A stretch of 64,000 nt of DNA, taken from contig NW_004457695.1 of NCBI RefSeq assembly GCF_000203815.1, forward strand, positions 3,346,054-3,410,053, in the 5' to 3' direction. The notes under the pieces were generated by a model, which was not told the DNA's origin, did no database searches, and saw nothing but the letters and a program-made list of their open reading frames with translations. The stretch comes from Cavenderia fasciculata (taxonomy: Eukaryota > Evosea > Eumycetozoa > Acytosteliales > Cavenderiaceae). Position numbers and translations under genes: made by a program. Position 1 is the first letter of the stretch. The number at the start of each line of letters is the position of its first letter. Below, piece by piece: positions 1 to 11,464 of the stretch.

Positions 1-1701
1 CCATTGAATACCATCATAGCTACCTTCGATAGAGAGTTCAAAACGCTCAGTAGTCACATGAGAAAAGAGTCCATAGGTGCCAGTGATGTGGTAAAAATCA
101 AGGGCACTGTGGACACGCTGGATGATGGTGGGAACGCTTTGGCGTTGGAGGTATCGTGTCGATGCGTACAGAGTCGACATGCCAACGAGAATGAAAATAA
201 AGGGAATCAAGAGATTCTTGGAGTTGATGTTGGACAGTGTGAATCGAATATCGGTTTTGTTTCGTTTCTCGCGATCTTGACGAGCACTTGTTGTCTTGTT
301 GTACTCGAGCATTCGGATATATTGGTAAAAGGGTGATGGGAGAATGACAGAACATGCACTGAGAATAAAAGAGTCGTCCAAAAGCATCAACAACAGTGCA
401 ATCGTGAGATAGTTGAAAAAGTTGTAGTTTCCTGTTAAAATGATACAGATTTGCAATAATATATTGATCAAACATGCTGTAATCTTGAATACTCTTGGTG
501 CAAAAAAGAATGGTGTAACAAGTATTTCAATTACCAATGTCATCATTGTTTCAAATTGATGATAATAATTTGGGAATTGATGAACATAATAACTCTAAAC
601 AAAAAAAGAAATAGAAAAATAGAAATAAATATTAGTACAAGTTTTTTGATTAATTAATTTGTGTTTTCATACAATTATATTTGGAATACATTGAGTTTCA
701 TAATGAAATGACATTGCTTTAAATGATGACCAAATGGGAGTGAGTTTAATAATACCACTACCAAAAATCAATCTAAAAACCAACCATTTTAATAAATATC
801 TGATTGGAGTTGAAGGTTTATCATCATATTTAAATGTAAATGGTGATAAGAATATAGCTAAAAATGATGTTTCCAATAATAATTGATCCCACTAGAAAAA
901 GAAAAAGAAAAAGAAAATAAATGATTTAATTAATTAATTGATTGATATTGATATCCATGAATGATCTATTTATATTTATATAACATACTTGATAGGAATA
1001 AAATATTTGACCAACATCTACAATACAATAATAAAGGAACCACATAAAGCCAATATAGGTAGCAATGGGTGTTGTAAAAAGAGATAGAGAAGAAAATACT
1101 AAACCCAAGACGCACATTAGATACAAAGTATTATTTACACTAATCCCAAAACCATTGGTTGGATGAGTCAATAGAATCCAAATTGAATTGATTTCATTGG
1201 TCGATGATGGCGATGCTGACGCCATTAAATTCTTTTGTTGTCTCTCTAATAATGTGTTTACTGGTAATATACCATCTTCACCAATTAATCCTTTAACTTG
1301 AAGACTTTTAAAACAAAATAAATAAACATAGTTAATAAATTGTATATTTATGATAATATTATATGTTTCACATACTAGGAAGAGAAAAAAGCAACAAAGA
1401 AAACAATGGATAGAATCTTTAAAAAGAACCAAGTTGATAGATAATATGATTGACGTCTTGCTTTTTCTCGTATTCTATCTTTTCTCTTTTTCAACGAGAG
1501 TAGATCGGCAATGTGTTCTGCAGCAGCCGATCCTATTCCACTACTCGATTGTTGTTGATAATGTTTTAATTGTGCTTCATCGTAATCTGACCAAGATGAA
1601 TCTTCACTACTTTGCGTTGATTTATATTTTGAGTAATGGTTGATTGATGATGATGATATTCCTCCTCCTCTTCTCTGATGTACAGTATTCTCTTTTGACA
1701 T
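1..1701 (-). CDS. Lipase maturation factor family protein, 3' end outside the window
   Basis: ER membrane protein of the LMF1/LMF2 family, known in animals to help fold and assemble secreted lipases. I read four exons: 1376-1701, 989-1304, 673-891 and 594 down to base 1, where the gene runs off the window. The first three sum to 861 nt and the frame stays open. The N-terminus is Ser/Gln-rich and charged, followed by a membrane segment (LKILSIVFFVAFF). Family landmarks follow: VKGLIGEDGILP, WDQLLLETSFLAIFLSP, RWL-like LLKWLVFRLIFGSGIIKL, and HYETQCIPN before YYVHQFP. Further hydrophobic helices lie in exon 4. The start at 1701 is the only good ATG before the first membrane segment. Assignment rests on several motifs in the family's order; which paralogue it is cannot be told. 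Confidence 0.88.
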
Positions 1702-2024
1702 GATGATATTTTGATGATCTTAACTGTTCTCTATTCTATCTATCTATCTATCTATTAATCTAATCCTTATCCTCTGTCTCCTCTTCTTTATAAAGAAGAA
1801 AAAGAAAGGAAATGAATGATGGTATTAAGTATAAAGTATATAAAATAGAATTAGATAATAAGCAAGCTATAAAAAAACAACATCAAGATTTCTTGCGAAC
1901 ATGACAAAGACCACGATCAGAACTCAAGGTTCACCTTTGCAAAAAAAAAAAAAAAAAAAAAAAAGAAAATTACTAAATATCTTTCTTTATTTATTTATTT
2001 ATTTATTTATTTATTCTCTTCATG
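1702..2024. other. Intergenic, AT-rich with simple repeats
   Basis: Lies between the start of the LMF gene and the 3' end of the F-box-like gene. It holds TCTATC repeats near 1738-1756, a long A run at about 1940-1963 and TTTA repeats at about 1988-2013. I see no gene. Confidence 0.6.
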
Positions 2025-3720
2025 TTATGAAAAATAATAAATAGATGGGGGTAGGAAACTATTGGGCCCTCCTCCATCACCTTTCCATTCGTTCGTGTAG
2101 AAATAATCTTTTAATGATTTTGATTTGAGGAAATAGTCTAATTGGTTGATTGGACATTGCCGGTAATCTTGGTCAACGACCAAGTATTGTACTGTATCAC
2201 TTTGCAATAATGCGTTGTATAGATTGGTAGCATACTTTCCAAACATGTTACCAGATACATCCAACACCTTGATTGACTTGTTTTGTTGGAATGCATGTTC
2301 CAACTCTTCACACCACTCCAAATCATTGTCACTTTTTAATGGTTTTAGAGTTTGCTATCATCTTGGAGAATGATGGTACGTATTTGGGATGCATCGTCTT
2401 TTGTGTCAATACCATAGTGGTGATGGTTTGGTTGAGAGAAATCTCATCAAAGAATTGTGATGAGATGATATGAGAGAGATACGACAGACCAAGATATTCA
2501 ATGGTAGCATTGTTTTCCCAAAGTGATCTAAAAGGTATTTCGAAAATTGGTATTGTCAGAATAGGACAGTCGATTGCACTAAAGATTTGACAACGATAAT
2601 AATCTTTGAGCAAGAGTCTTTTGAGAGTGGTGTTGTCTTGTAACCCGTCGCACAAAATAGCCCATTCCTCTCCATCAAACGTTTCAACTTGTTCATCATC
2701 AGGATGGTAGGTTTCAATGGTATCGTAGATTAAAGCACCACCATCCTCCTCGCTTGGAATGATTAAAACTGAAACTTCGAGTGATTCCAATTTTGAATCT
2801 TCCAGTGTCACCAAATCATACAATTCCATCAAATCGACATAGTCATCGTTCAATGTGATGTGCTTGGTGCGTTGTTGTCGACTAAACATATCTTTGTATT
2901 GGCAGTGTACTTGAATTAGTTGGCCACTTTGAAATAAACAGACATAGCTTGGTTTGAGGTGATCGAGGTTGTCGGGATAATTAGTCTCATCGAAAATCGA
3001 GTCTCTTATATGTACGACCATTGTACTATGATTTGGAGTGAACCCATGCATTTCGGTAAAGTCTTTTTCTGCAAGCTCCAACAACATCGTCGACTTTAAG
3101 TTTGGTACCAATACGAGTATTTGGTTGATTGTCTTTGATACATATTCTAACCATATACCACCTCTTGTTTTAATATTGATAGTATCTAGGTGTGGTAATA
3201 GATCAATGATCTCTTTGCAAATTGATGGAGTGATCTCGTCGACAACATACGTGTAATCCTTAACATCATCATCATAATTTACCAACAAACAACTCCAATG
3301 TATCTTTTGAATATTACAAAGTTGATAGATAGAGTGTTGTTGTTGCTGAATGAATGGTATAAAGATATCCTTTGTAAACCTTCCGATGATAGTCAATTCT
3401 GTTCTTGTTCCTCTGACCACTTGAAACCACCATTTCGATACCAATGCCAAGTTGATCAATTGATTATGACCACGGTGTTGATAGTGAGGTAGTTCTCCTG
3501 TATACAACAATTTACATATCTCACTATTTGATCTAATCGGTGTGTTTGATAATATATTATTACGTCTTGGTCGATCATAATATGGAGCACGTTCAGGTTC
3601 TTCACAAGAATCTGATATAGTTCGACTACATATATGATCATTTGTGTAGTTGATCAATTTGTTAATGATTATTGATTGTACATATAATGGTAAAAATGAA
3701 GAAGAAGATAAAGTATTCAT
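2025..3720 (-). CDS. F-box/LRR-like protein with a frame break
   Basis: Predicted adaptor of the dictyostelid F-box/leucine-rich family. The N-terminal segment LPLYVQSIIINKLI followed by LALVSKWWFQVV fits a divergent F-box, which would bind Skp1 in an SCF ubiquitin ligase. The remainder has LRR-like pieces such as IKVLDVSGN and IEYLGLSYL. It reads as two consecutive frames: 3720-2329 (463 codons) and then the last ~100 codons to 2025. The total of 1696 nt is one more than a multiple of three. Dropping one A from either the A4 run (2343-2346 on the plus strand TTTT) or the A5 run (2333-2337) joins them into one LRR continuing as KSDNDLEWCEELEHAF. It may be a sequencing error or a young pseudogene. 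The F-box call is by pattern only. Confidence 0.6.
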
Positions 3721-3809
3721 TATTATCGAATAAAAAAAATTTAGTAGTAGTTGAAGAACCCTAAATGTTTTTAAAAATATATATATATATTTGGTTTATT
3801 AAATTCTTT

Positions 3810-5032
3810 TTATTTATTTTCACCAATGAAAGAACCCATCTTACAATAATCACCTGGTTGAACGTTAAATTGGAAATCCTTTGATTCAAAAATTAAAACG
3901 ACGGTGCTGCCTAGATGGAATTGACCGATTTCTTGTCCACGTGATTGGGGAATGTCCTCGGCATAGTCGCTGTCATAAGAATGGCTGCCTACACCATTCC
4001 ATGAGAAATATTCCAAGTTTTTGCATCTAAAGTCTCTAGTGATCTGATTGGTCTGAGTGACATGATCGAAATTAAGAGAGATTGATCCTACATTGTATGC
4101 TCCAACCGCTGTCAATGAATAGAATCCTTGTTCCCAATCACCAGACAATACAATTCTTTCATTCAATGCAAATAAACTTGGAATTAATTTTAAAAATGGT
4201 TTATTCACTGGGAATAATGTACCTAAAAAAAGAAAGAAAATTAATTAAATATTAGTATTTATATATAAATATATATATATTGATTTGTTTTGTTGGTTTT
4301 ATGCTTACCTGGGAAATGAGATCTTTTTTTAATTACCCAATCTTCAGAAGAATGAATACGATGATAATCACCTGGACTGAGATATAATATACAATGATAT
4401 AATTTACTATTTGGATTTTTTAATAGAGTGAATGGATCGCAACCCAAGAAATGGTTGAGAGAATATGTTACACCTTTGATTTGTTCGACTGTATCGCTGA
4501 CCACCTCGCCACACGCCAATACACGTCCGTCTACAGGACTGATCATCCCCGATTCACAGATGGGACGACAACCATCTTTGATGGGACGTGAGAAAAACTC
4601 GGCCAACGATGGGTAGCTTTCGAGTGGTGCAGGTATTTCATCCATATTGCATCTAAACAATTTGGCCCATGCTCCATAAATCGGACGTCTCAAAACAACC
4701 GGTAAACGACGACGATTAAGTAATCCCCACATATATGACATTGTTACTCCTAATAAATCCCATCTAACTATTTGTGGTGGTTTTGATATTGGTACTATAA
4801 AAAAAGGAATAGAATATATTTATTAATAACTTGATTGTGATTATGATTATGATTGATTTTATGGTTTACCTTTTTTTAAAACCTTTTTAGAAAAGTTATG
4901 TGATGATTTAAATAAAGATTTGGGAATAACTTTTAATAATTTAAGAGGGTTTCTAAAATAAGATGATGATGATGATGAAGTAGTTGATGCTGATGGTGTA
5001 GCTACTGTTGTTGGTGTAACTTTTCTAGTCAT
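3810..5032 (-). CDS. psd: Phosphatidylserine decarboxylase proenzyme
   Basis: Converts phosphatidylserine to phosphatidylethanolamine. Three exons, 4870-5032, 4309-4794 and 3810-4222, total 1062 nt, giving 353 residues. The C-terminal motif LGST (Ser about residue 322) is the self-cleavage site that in this family splits the chain and creates the pyruvoyl cofactor on the small subunit. Other family marks are SYPSLAEFFSRPIK, ISPVDGRVLACGE, SPGDYHRIHS and GAYNVGSI. The N-terminus is Ser/Thr-rich with basic residues and no acids for the first ~50 positions, compatible with mitochondrial import, as for type I enzymes, although no clear membrane anchor is obvious beyond short hydrophobic stretches. 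It is tandem with the F-box-like gene and divergent from the alpha-galactosidase gene. Confidence 0.95.
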
Positions 5033-5858
5033 TCTTTATATATATGTATGTATGTTATAATATGTAATGTATGTATTTAAATGTATATCTAAGTTTTTAC
5101 GGGTGATCGTCGTCGGAGACAAGCAGGTGTAATTAAATAAATAAATAGTAGGAGGTAGGTAGGATCAAACAAACGATGTTGATGATCTTATAAGAATTGA
5201 AAGTAAAGTAAAGTAATACTTTTTTTGTAAAAGCAGGAATAGAAAGGAAAGGAGAGGAGAGGGAGGGACACAAATAATTGAATCAATAAATAATTATAAA
5301 AATTAAAATAGGAGTTAGATTTTTCCCAAACGTAAGATTTTTTGATTTAAAACGTTGGTTTGGTTTTTGTCGCTCGAGTCCTGGTTCTCAACCAACTCCA
5401 CTTCGGCGTTGACTTTTTTCATTTCCGTCAGCGCAGTCGCTTCAATTGTCCTAATCAAGTAATCACTATTTATTTTTAAAAATTGAGTACTTATACAACA
5501 TCAATAGTATAAGTATAAGTTTATGTTAATGTAGTGTGTTGTTAAAATGTTTAAACAAATACATCACACCCCACTACATCAAACAAAAAAAAAAAGGGGC
5601 GGTTAAAAAATCGGCTTTAGCATTATTATTATTGAACGGAGAAATCGAATCGTTCGTAGCATTTCTCAGAGTCATCATCGGGATTTAAAATCCCTTTGCA
5701 AACACTGCCCAGTGTTTCTCGAAAAAATCTAGACCACATGCGCTCTGACTCTAAATTGAAATGATCACCTGGATAACATGAATTCAATGTGAATGTGAAT
5801 ATTTCATTTAAATTATTGTTGAATCAAAAGAGAAAAGAGATAATAATCATCAAACAAC
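5033..5858. other. Divergent intergenic region with two short hairpins
   Basis: Separates divergent psd and alpha-galactosidase starts, so it should carry both promoters. It contains two neighbouring inverted repeats at 5680-5694 and 5700-5717 (described separately), an A run at 5584-5595 and AG-rich sequence near 5235-5270. No coding frame or tRNA was seen. Confidence 0.6.
5680..5717. repeat. Pair of perfect short inverted repeats
   Basis: GGGATTTAAAATCCC at 5680-5694 has 7-bp arms around one base. AAACACTGCCCAGTGTTT at 5700-5717 has 8-bp arms around CC. They lie five bases apart, about 140-180 bp upstream of the alpha-galactosidase ATG. They could be factor-binding palindromes or adjacent RNA hairpins; function unknown. 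Confidence 0.5.
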
Positions 5859-7314
5859 ATGTATAAATCAATCATATTAGTATTCACTGCTACAATCATT
5901 GGGCTGTCAATTGCAGTTGGTATGTTGTATAAAGTTTTATTTTTGATCAACAATATCATGAGAAGAGTTTGTCATCTAACATCTATCTATCATCACACTA
6001 CAAGATAATGGACTAGGATTGGTACCACAAATGGGATGGAACAGTTGGAATCACTTCCATTGTGATATTAATGAAACTGTAATTATGGAGTCTGCATTGG
6101 CAATGGTAACATCGGGATTAAAGGATGCTGGTTACCGTTATGTAAACATTGATGATTGTTGGGCTGTTGGTAGAGATGATAATGGTGTCATTCAAGCTGA
6201 CCCAATAGCATTCCCAAATGGAATTAAATATATTGCAGACTATGTTCATTCTTTAGGTTTATTGATTGGTATTTATACTGATGCTGGTAGTATGTATTTT
6301 AAAATAGTAAAATAATAATAATAATAGGATGTATGATCAACTATCTAATTATCTTTTATTATTATTATAGTTTTAACATGTCAAAAAAGACCTGGATCTT
6401 ATGGATACGAACAAATTGATGCTCAAAGTATGTATATATATATTAATTATTCAGAAATACTCTACATAAAAAATACTAATTGATTTAATTTTAATTAAAG
6501 CATACGCTAGCTGGGGAATTGATTACTTAAAGATGGATTGGTGTAATACTTATCTTGAAAACCCACAAGAACGTTATACTATCATGTCTAAAGCTTTAAA
6601 TGCAACTGGTAGACCAATTTTCTTTAGTTTGTATGTATCATTTCAAATTGGTTAATTTTAATTTAAATATTAATATTATTGTTTTGTTTTTATTTTAGAT
6701 GTAATTGGGGAATTTCAGAACCATGGATGTGGGCAATGGATATAGGTAATTCATGGAGAACTACCGGTGATATTGCTGATACATGGACTTCGATGACTGT
6801 TATTTTAGATCTTCAAGTACCTATTACTTCATTCTCTGGAGTTGGTGGTTGGAATGATCCTGATATGTTGGAGGTTGGTAATGGTGGTATGACCACCACT
6901 GAATACATTTCACACTTTTCATTGTGGTCTTTGTTATCGGCACCATTGATTGCAGGTAATGATATTAGATCGATTGACAATACAACATTCTCAATCTTGA
7001 CTGCTATGGAAGTGATTGCTGTCAATCAAGATACACTCGGTCGTCAAGGTTCGTTGATCAAGTCGATCAATGGTAAAGACCAACAAATCTGGGCTAAACC
7101 ACTCGCCGATGGATCAAAAGCTGTCATTCTTTTAAATCGTAATGATAATGAAAGTGCAACTATCCAATTGCAATGGGGTGATATTTGGGAATCCCCATCT
7201 ACCAGTCTCATCGTTAGAGACTTGTGGGCTCAACAAGATATTGATACTTTCACAGGTTCATATACCGCCACAAATATTCCTCCACATGGCTGTGTAATGT
7301 TAAGAGTATATTAA
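5859..7314 (+). CDS. Alpha-galactosidase, glycoside hydrolase family 27
   Basis: Secreted or lysosomal hydrolase removing terminal alpha-linked galactose. Five exons: 5859-5919, 6005-6289, 6371-6427, 6501-6630 and 6699-7314, totalling 1149 nt (382 residues). A hydrophobic signal peptide ([16 protein letters not shown]) precedes the mature start [18 protein letters not shown]. The nucleophile is the Asp in YLKMDWC (about residue 147), and the acid/base Asp is in [11 protein letters not shown] (about residue 233). [23 protein letters not shown] and [12 protein letters not shown] are also family marks. The length matches the eukaryotic GH27 alpha-galactosidases. The C-terminal beta domain ends with [12 protein letters not shown]. 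The start is chosen because it opens the signal peptide. Related alpha-N-acetylgalactosaminidase activity cannot be excluded from sequence alone. Confidence 0.95.
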
Positions 7315-7475
7315 ATATCAAAAAATAAATAAACAAAAAACAAATAAATATTAATTGTAAAGTTAATTAAAAAAAAATGAAAAAAACGAACGAAAGAAAA
7401 AAGATTACAAAGTTTGAGTAGATTCAGTTGTTTGTTGTAGAATTGTAAATAAATATAAAGAGATAGAGAGATAGA

Positions 7476-8441
7476 ATGAAGTTGGCAACTAAAAAGAATA
7501 GTGTACAGACTAAACAACAAATACCACCAACAAAAAAGATAGATAACAAACGAAAACAAATAGAGGAAGAGGAGGAAGTAGAAGTAGAAGAATTTGAAGA
7601 TGAAGAAGAAGATATAGATCAAGATGATATAGAAGAAGAAGATGAAGATGATATAGAGGAAGATGATGGTGTAGAGGAAGGGGATGGAGAAGAGGGAGAT
7701 GAAGACAATACAGAGGAAATGGAAAGAGTGACAGGTATGAAGAAACAAAATAAAGTTAGTTATGTACTCAAACAAATGACAACGGAAAAGATGGTTGAAG
7801 TACAAAAGAAGAATGAAAACAAGGGTATTGTCTATGTATCAACTATCCCAGCTGGTATGACTGCCAATAAATTAAAACAATTATTAATGAAAGAAGGAAT
7901 GGTTTCTAGAATGCATTTAGTTAAAGGTAAATACAAATACAAATATAAATAAATATATATTTAAACAAAAAAACGAATCAAAAGATCATATTTATATTAT
8001 TAACACTATTTTATCTATGATTTAGCCGACGTTGAAAGAAAACATAGAAGAAATAATATGTTTAAAGAAGGATGGATTGAATTTAATGACAAGAGAAGAG
8101 CAAGACATATTGCAACGGTTTTAAATAATTGTCCGATGGGAGGTAAAAACAGAGACAAACATAGAGACTGTCTTTGGAATCTTAGATATCTACCAAAGTT
8201 TAAATGGCATCATCTTATGGACAGACTAGTACAAAAGAAATTGGAACGTGATCAACGTCTCTTGCATGATATGGCTGCCATGAGAAAAGAGAATGCCAAG
8301 TTCCTCGAACAGGTACAATACTCTAAATACGCAATGCCCAAGTTGGAAAAGAAGGTTGCCAAGTCTGGTGAAGACAAAGTACTTCGTACATTCAAACAAC
8401 GTAAAACTCATGAATTACAAAATTCTGTTCATGATGATTAA
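7476..8441 (+). CDS. ESF2/ABT1-family ribosome biogenesis factor
   Basis: Nucleolar RNA-binding protein of the ESF2/ABT1 family, which in yeast acts in the small-subunit processome for 18S rRNA maturation. Exons 7476-7926 and 8026-8441 total 867 nt (288 residues). The first ~90 residues are a Lys-rich start and a long Glu/Asp run, typical of nucleolar proteins. An RRM-like domain follows, beginning GIVYVSTIPAGMTANKLKQLL and interrupted by the intron, then FKEGWIEFNDKRRARHIATV and CPMGGK. The family signature after it is LWNLRYLPKFKWHHL, and the tail has EQVQYSKYAM. The mammalian homologue was also named an activator of basal transcription. It lies in a plus-strand run with the alpha-galactosidase and TatD genes. 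Confidence 0.92.
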
Positions 8442-8730
8442 TAATAGTAATAATAATAATAATATTAATATTAATAATAAATTAAATTATTTAATTAAAC
8501 CAACTCAACTTAAACTCAAGTTCATACGATCATTCATTCATTGTTAAAAGAGAGACATGTCAGTCGCTGCGATTGGTTTGAGAAATCAACTTCCACACAT
8601 TTTCTCAAGTTTGTCTGCAAGTGGTACTTATCATTTCTTTTCAAAGCCCACTGATCACGATTATTATTATTAGATATAAAGATAAATATACATATACCTT
8701 TATACTTATACATATATATATACATACACA

Positions 8731-9777
8731 ATGAACGACAATGACTTCCCAGCATTAGGAGCACCAATCAAAAGAAAACCTGCTGCTGTTCAACAACAAC
8801 CAGCTTATAAACCAGCTGCTACTACTTCAGCTGCTGCTGCAGTGGTTCAGCAACAACAACCGGCACCATCAAAAGTACAATATCAACCTTCTACTGCTCC
8901 AGGTGGAGTTGTAAAACCTACAACTACCTATCATATAGCTGATATAGGTGCTAATCTAGCAGATAAACAATTTGATAGAGATTTTGATCAATTGTTACAA
9001 CGTGCATCTGGTAAAGGTGTTAATACGATTGTGATGACTGGTACATCGATACCGTCTAGTCGAAAGGCAATCGAATTGATTGAAGCAAAGCAAGAGGTGT
9101 TTAAGAGATTTGGTGTGACTGTGTATTCGACGTATGGTGTACATCCACACTCGGCGGAGCGTGCACCAGCCAACACATGTCAAGAGATTAGAGAGATGGC
9201 CAAGAAATACCCACACATTGTAAAGGCGGTTGGAGAGTGTGGACTTGACTTTAACCGTAACTTTAGTAGTCATCAATCACAGATGGATATGTTTGAGCGC
9301 CAGATAGAGGTGGCCGTCGAGTTGGGACTACCCCTCTTTCTCCACGAACGTGACGCCCACAAAGAGTTTGTCCAAGTGACCAACAAGTTTGTCAGCGCTG
9401 GCAAGATGCCCAAGGCGGTAGTGCACTGCTTTACAGGCATTGAAAAAGAGGCAGACGTCTACCTTAAAATGGGCTTTTACTTTGGATTCACTGGCGTCAT
9501 CACACAAGACAAGCGTGGAGAGACATTACGCAAGATACTCTCCTCTCGCAAGATCCCACTCAACCGTATCATGATAGAGACCGACTGTCCCTACATGACC
9601 CCCCACAACCTGCCAGCTGCCGACAAACTAAAAAAAGGAGGTGACCGTCATATCCGTAACGAACCTTCCTATCTCCCATGCGTCCTCTCTACTCTAGCTC
9701 AATGTTATGGTATCTCAGAGGAAGAAGCTGCCAATCAAACTCTTGCAACAACAAAGGAATTTTTTAATCTAAATTAA
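8731..9777 (+). CDS. TatD-family metal-dependent deoxyribonuclease
   Basis: Member of the TatD/TATDN nuclease group of the amidohydrolase superfamily. Single exon, 348 residues. The catalytic domain starts at about residue 69 (HIADIGANLADKQF). Expected metal ligands can be seen: a His-to-Asp variant of the first HxH (IADIGANL, as in several eukaryotic TATDN1 proteins), the Glu in KAVGECGLDF, the His in LFLHERDAH, the His in VVHCFTG and the Asp in MIETDCPYMTP. TGTSIPSSRKAIEL and YGVHPHSA also match. The first ~65 residues are an unrelated Gln/Ala/Pro-rich leader starting MNDNDFPALG, an odd addition to a protein family usually of 250-300 residues. Coding GC rises noticeably in the catalytic half. 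Confidence 0.94.
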   Translation: MNDNDFPALGAPIKRKPAAVQQQPAYKPAATTSAAAAVVQQQQPAPSKVQYQPSTAPGGVVKPTTTYHIADIGANLADKQFDRDFDQLLQRASGKGVNTIVMTGTSIPSSRKAIELIEAKQEVFKRFGVTVYSTYGVHPHSAERAPANTCQEIREMAKKYPHIVKAVGECGLDFNRNFSSHQSQMDMFERQIEVAVELGLPLFLHERDAHKEFVQVTNKFVSAGKMPKAVVHCFTGIEKEADVYLKMGFYFGFTGVITQDKRGETLRKILSSRKIPLNRIMIETDCPYMTPHNLPAADKLKKGGDRHIRNEPSYLPCVLSTLAQCYGISEEEAANQTLATTKEFFNLN

Positions 9778-9981
9778 GAAAAGCAAATTAAATTAAATAC
9801 TACGTATTGTATTGTATTATATTACATTTGTAATATTTATATATGTATATATAGTTGGTATTTATAATATTAAATTAATTATAATATTATAGATACTATT
9901 TGTTTGTTTTATTTTTTTTTTTTTTTTTGGAAAACATTGGGTTGATGATATACCAAATGACTGTGAAAGTGATTGGAGTGA

Positions 9982-10471
9982 TTAATCAGTAATAGTACAA
10001 TTGAATGGGTAGTTCATAGATACTGTACCAATACCAATACCACTCATACCAGCAATACGAATAGTGTCACATGCTAAACAAATAATTAAAAAAGAATTAA
10101 GAGTTTATACTTTTGGAAAAAGTTATTAATAATATTTATAACTTACATGGAACAGCTGGAAGAGAACAAATCATTGGAGAAACACCATCTTGAGTGCAAT
10201 ATGGCATCATATTGGTAGCCAATCCTTTGAGTTTAAGTTGTTGGGCGGTCCAAACCATATTGTTTGGAGTAAAGTCAATGACCAATGTTTTGTTTGTTTG
10301 ATTAATTCCAATAACTAAAAAAAGAAAAAATATATATTAATAAATCTCTTAAATAATCTAAGGGTATTTTAATAGTTTATACATACTACCAGCATCAACA
10401 GCAGAATTGGAAACAAAGAGGATGGATGAAATAAAAATAATGAAAAGTGCAGAGGTGATGATCTTGAACAT
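9982..10471 (-). CDS. Small secreted cysteine-containing protein
   Basis: Three short exons, 10387-10471, 10147-10314 and 9982-10073, join to 345 nt, a 114-residue protein too fragmented to show as one open frame. Both introns have GTATGT or GTAAGT donors and TAG acceptors. Residues 1-24 are a strong signal peptide (IITSALFIIFISSILFV then SNSA). The mature part has four Cys (in PYCTQ, MICSL, SCDTI and FNCTITD), enough for two disulphides, and NxT/NxS sites in INQTNKT and NCT. I do not recognise the family. Its start faces the potassium channel gene across about 1 kb. Confidence 0.7.
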
Positions 10472-11464
10472 TTTAGTTGGATTTAATTTTAAAAGAGTAT
10501 AAATGGAAATTAATTAATTATTATTTGATTAGATTAGATTTGTTTGAAGATGATTGTTTGAAGATGATTTGATTGATATTAATTGGATTACAATTGGACA
10601 ATATTTATATGACTTTTAAAAGGGCGATTCCAAATAGTTCGACCAAAGTTGGTTCAACTAAAAACGGTAGGCAGGTAGGTAAGGTACCAATGAGCACTTT
10701 ACAATCTCCGAGCCATAGATGGTAATACAATACAAGAGACACTATCCATTTGATTGATTGATTAATTGATTGATTAATTGATTGATTGTTCAGTGAGTCC
10801 TAAAACGGTAAATGGTACATACCCTTTTTCAAACTTAGGTCAAATACAATACAACAACAATCCAATGAGCCATATTATCGGTTTGTGTTGTAAACTACAT
10901 CTCTCAGTTTAGAAAGAGAAAGAGCAAGGTAGTTCAACAAGAGAGAGAAAGAGTAGACGACAGTGTCCGATCGCAAAGGATAGGATAGGATAGGGATAGT
11001 GATGATGCATGATCATCATCGGTAGATTTAAGTTCTTATCCTACCTTACCCTCGACCTTGTACATCACACCCAATGCGGTGATTCTGGTGTTGATGATGA
11101 TGATGATGATGATGATCATACATAGTCTATCTGCCTATTGGGTAAAGGGTAAAGACAAGTACTTAGGTGAACATCTCCATTCCAATAATGATCACACCAT
11201 GCTGACCTGTCTCTCCTTCGATCACCAAATCACTCAAACACACACAAAGTCTGGGGCAAATTAATTTTCGTTTTGTTTTTGGACCCCCATTTCACCACAC
11301 CATAGTGTTAGTGTGTGAAAACAGTTCGTTCATTCAATCATCGACAAGAACAACACGTCTTCTATCTATTCAACATACAACAACAACAACAACAACAAGT
11401 ACTTAATAAGATTTATATTTAGTGTAGTGCAGTAGATAGTAGTAGTAGAAGTAGATAGTAGACT
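10472..11464. other. Divergent intergenic region
   Basis: Carries the promoters of the small secreted-protein gene and the potassium channel gene. ATTG/ATCA simple repeats lie at about 10750-10787, GATA-like AGGATAGGATAG near 10979-10995 and a GATGAT run near 11090-11117. CCAATGAGC occurs twice, near 10688 and 10862. The open frame at 11058-11264 has no coding character. Confidence 0.55.

Noticed and set aside
5380-5460. GC-richer patch upstream of psd considered as a tRNA or small RNA gene
   Set aside because: No A/B-box or cloverleaf could be drawn.
7311-7805. 164-codon minus-strand frame rich in Phe/Ile/Tyr
   Set aside because: Antisense of the Glu/Asp run of the ESF2-like gene.
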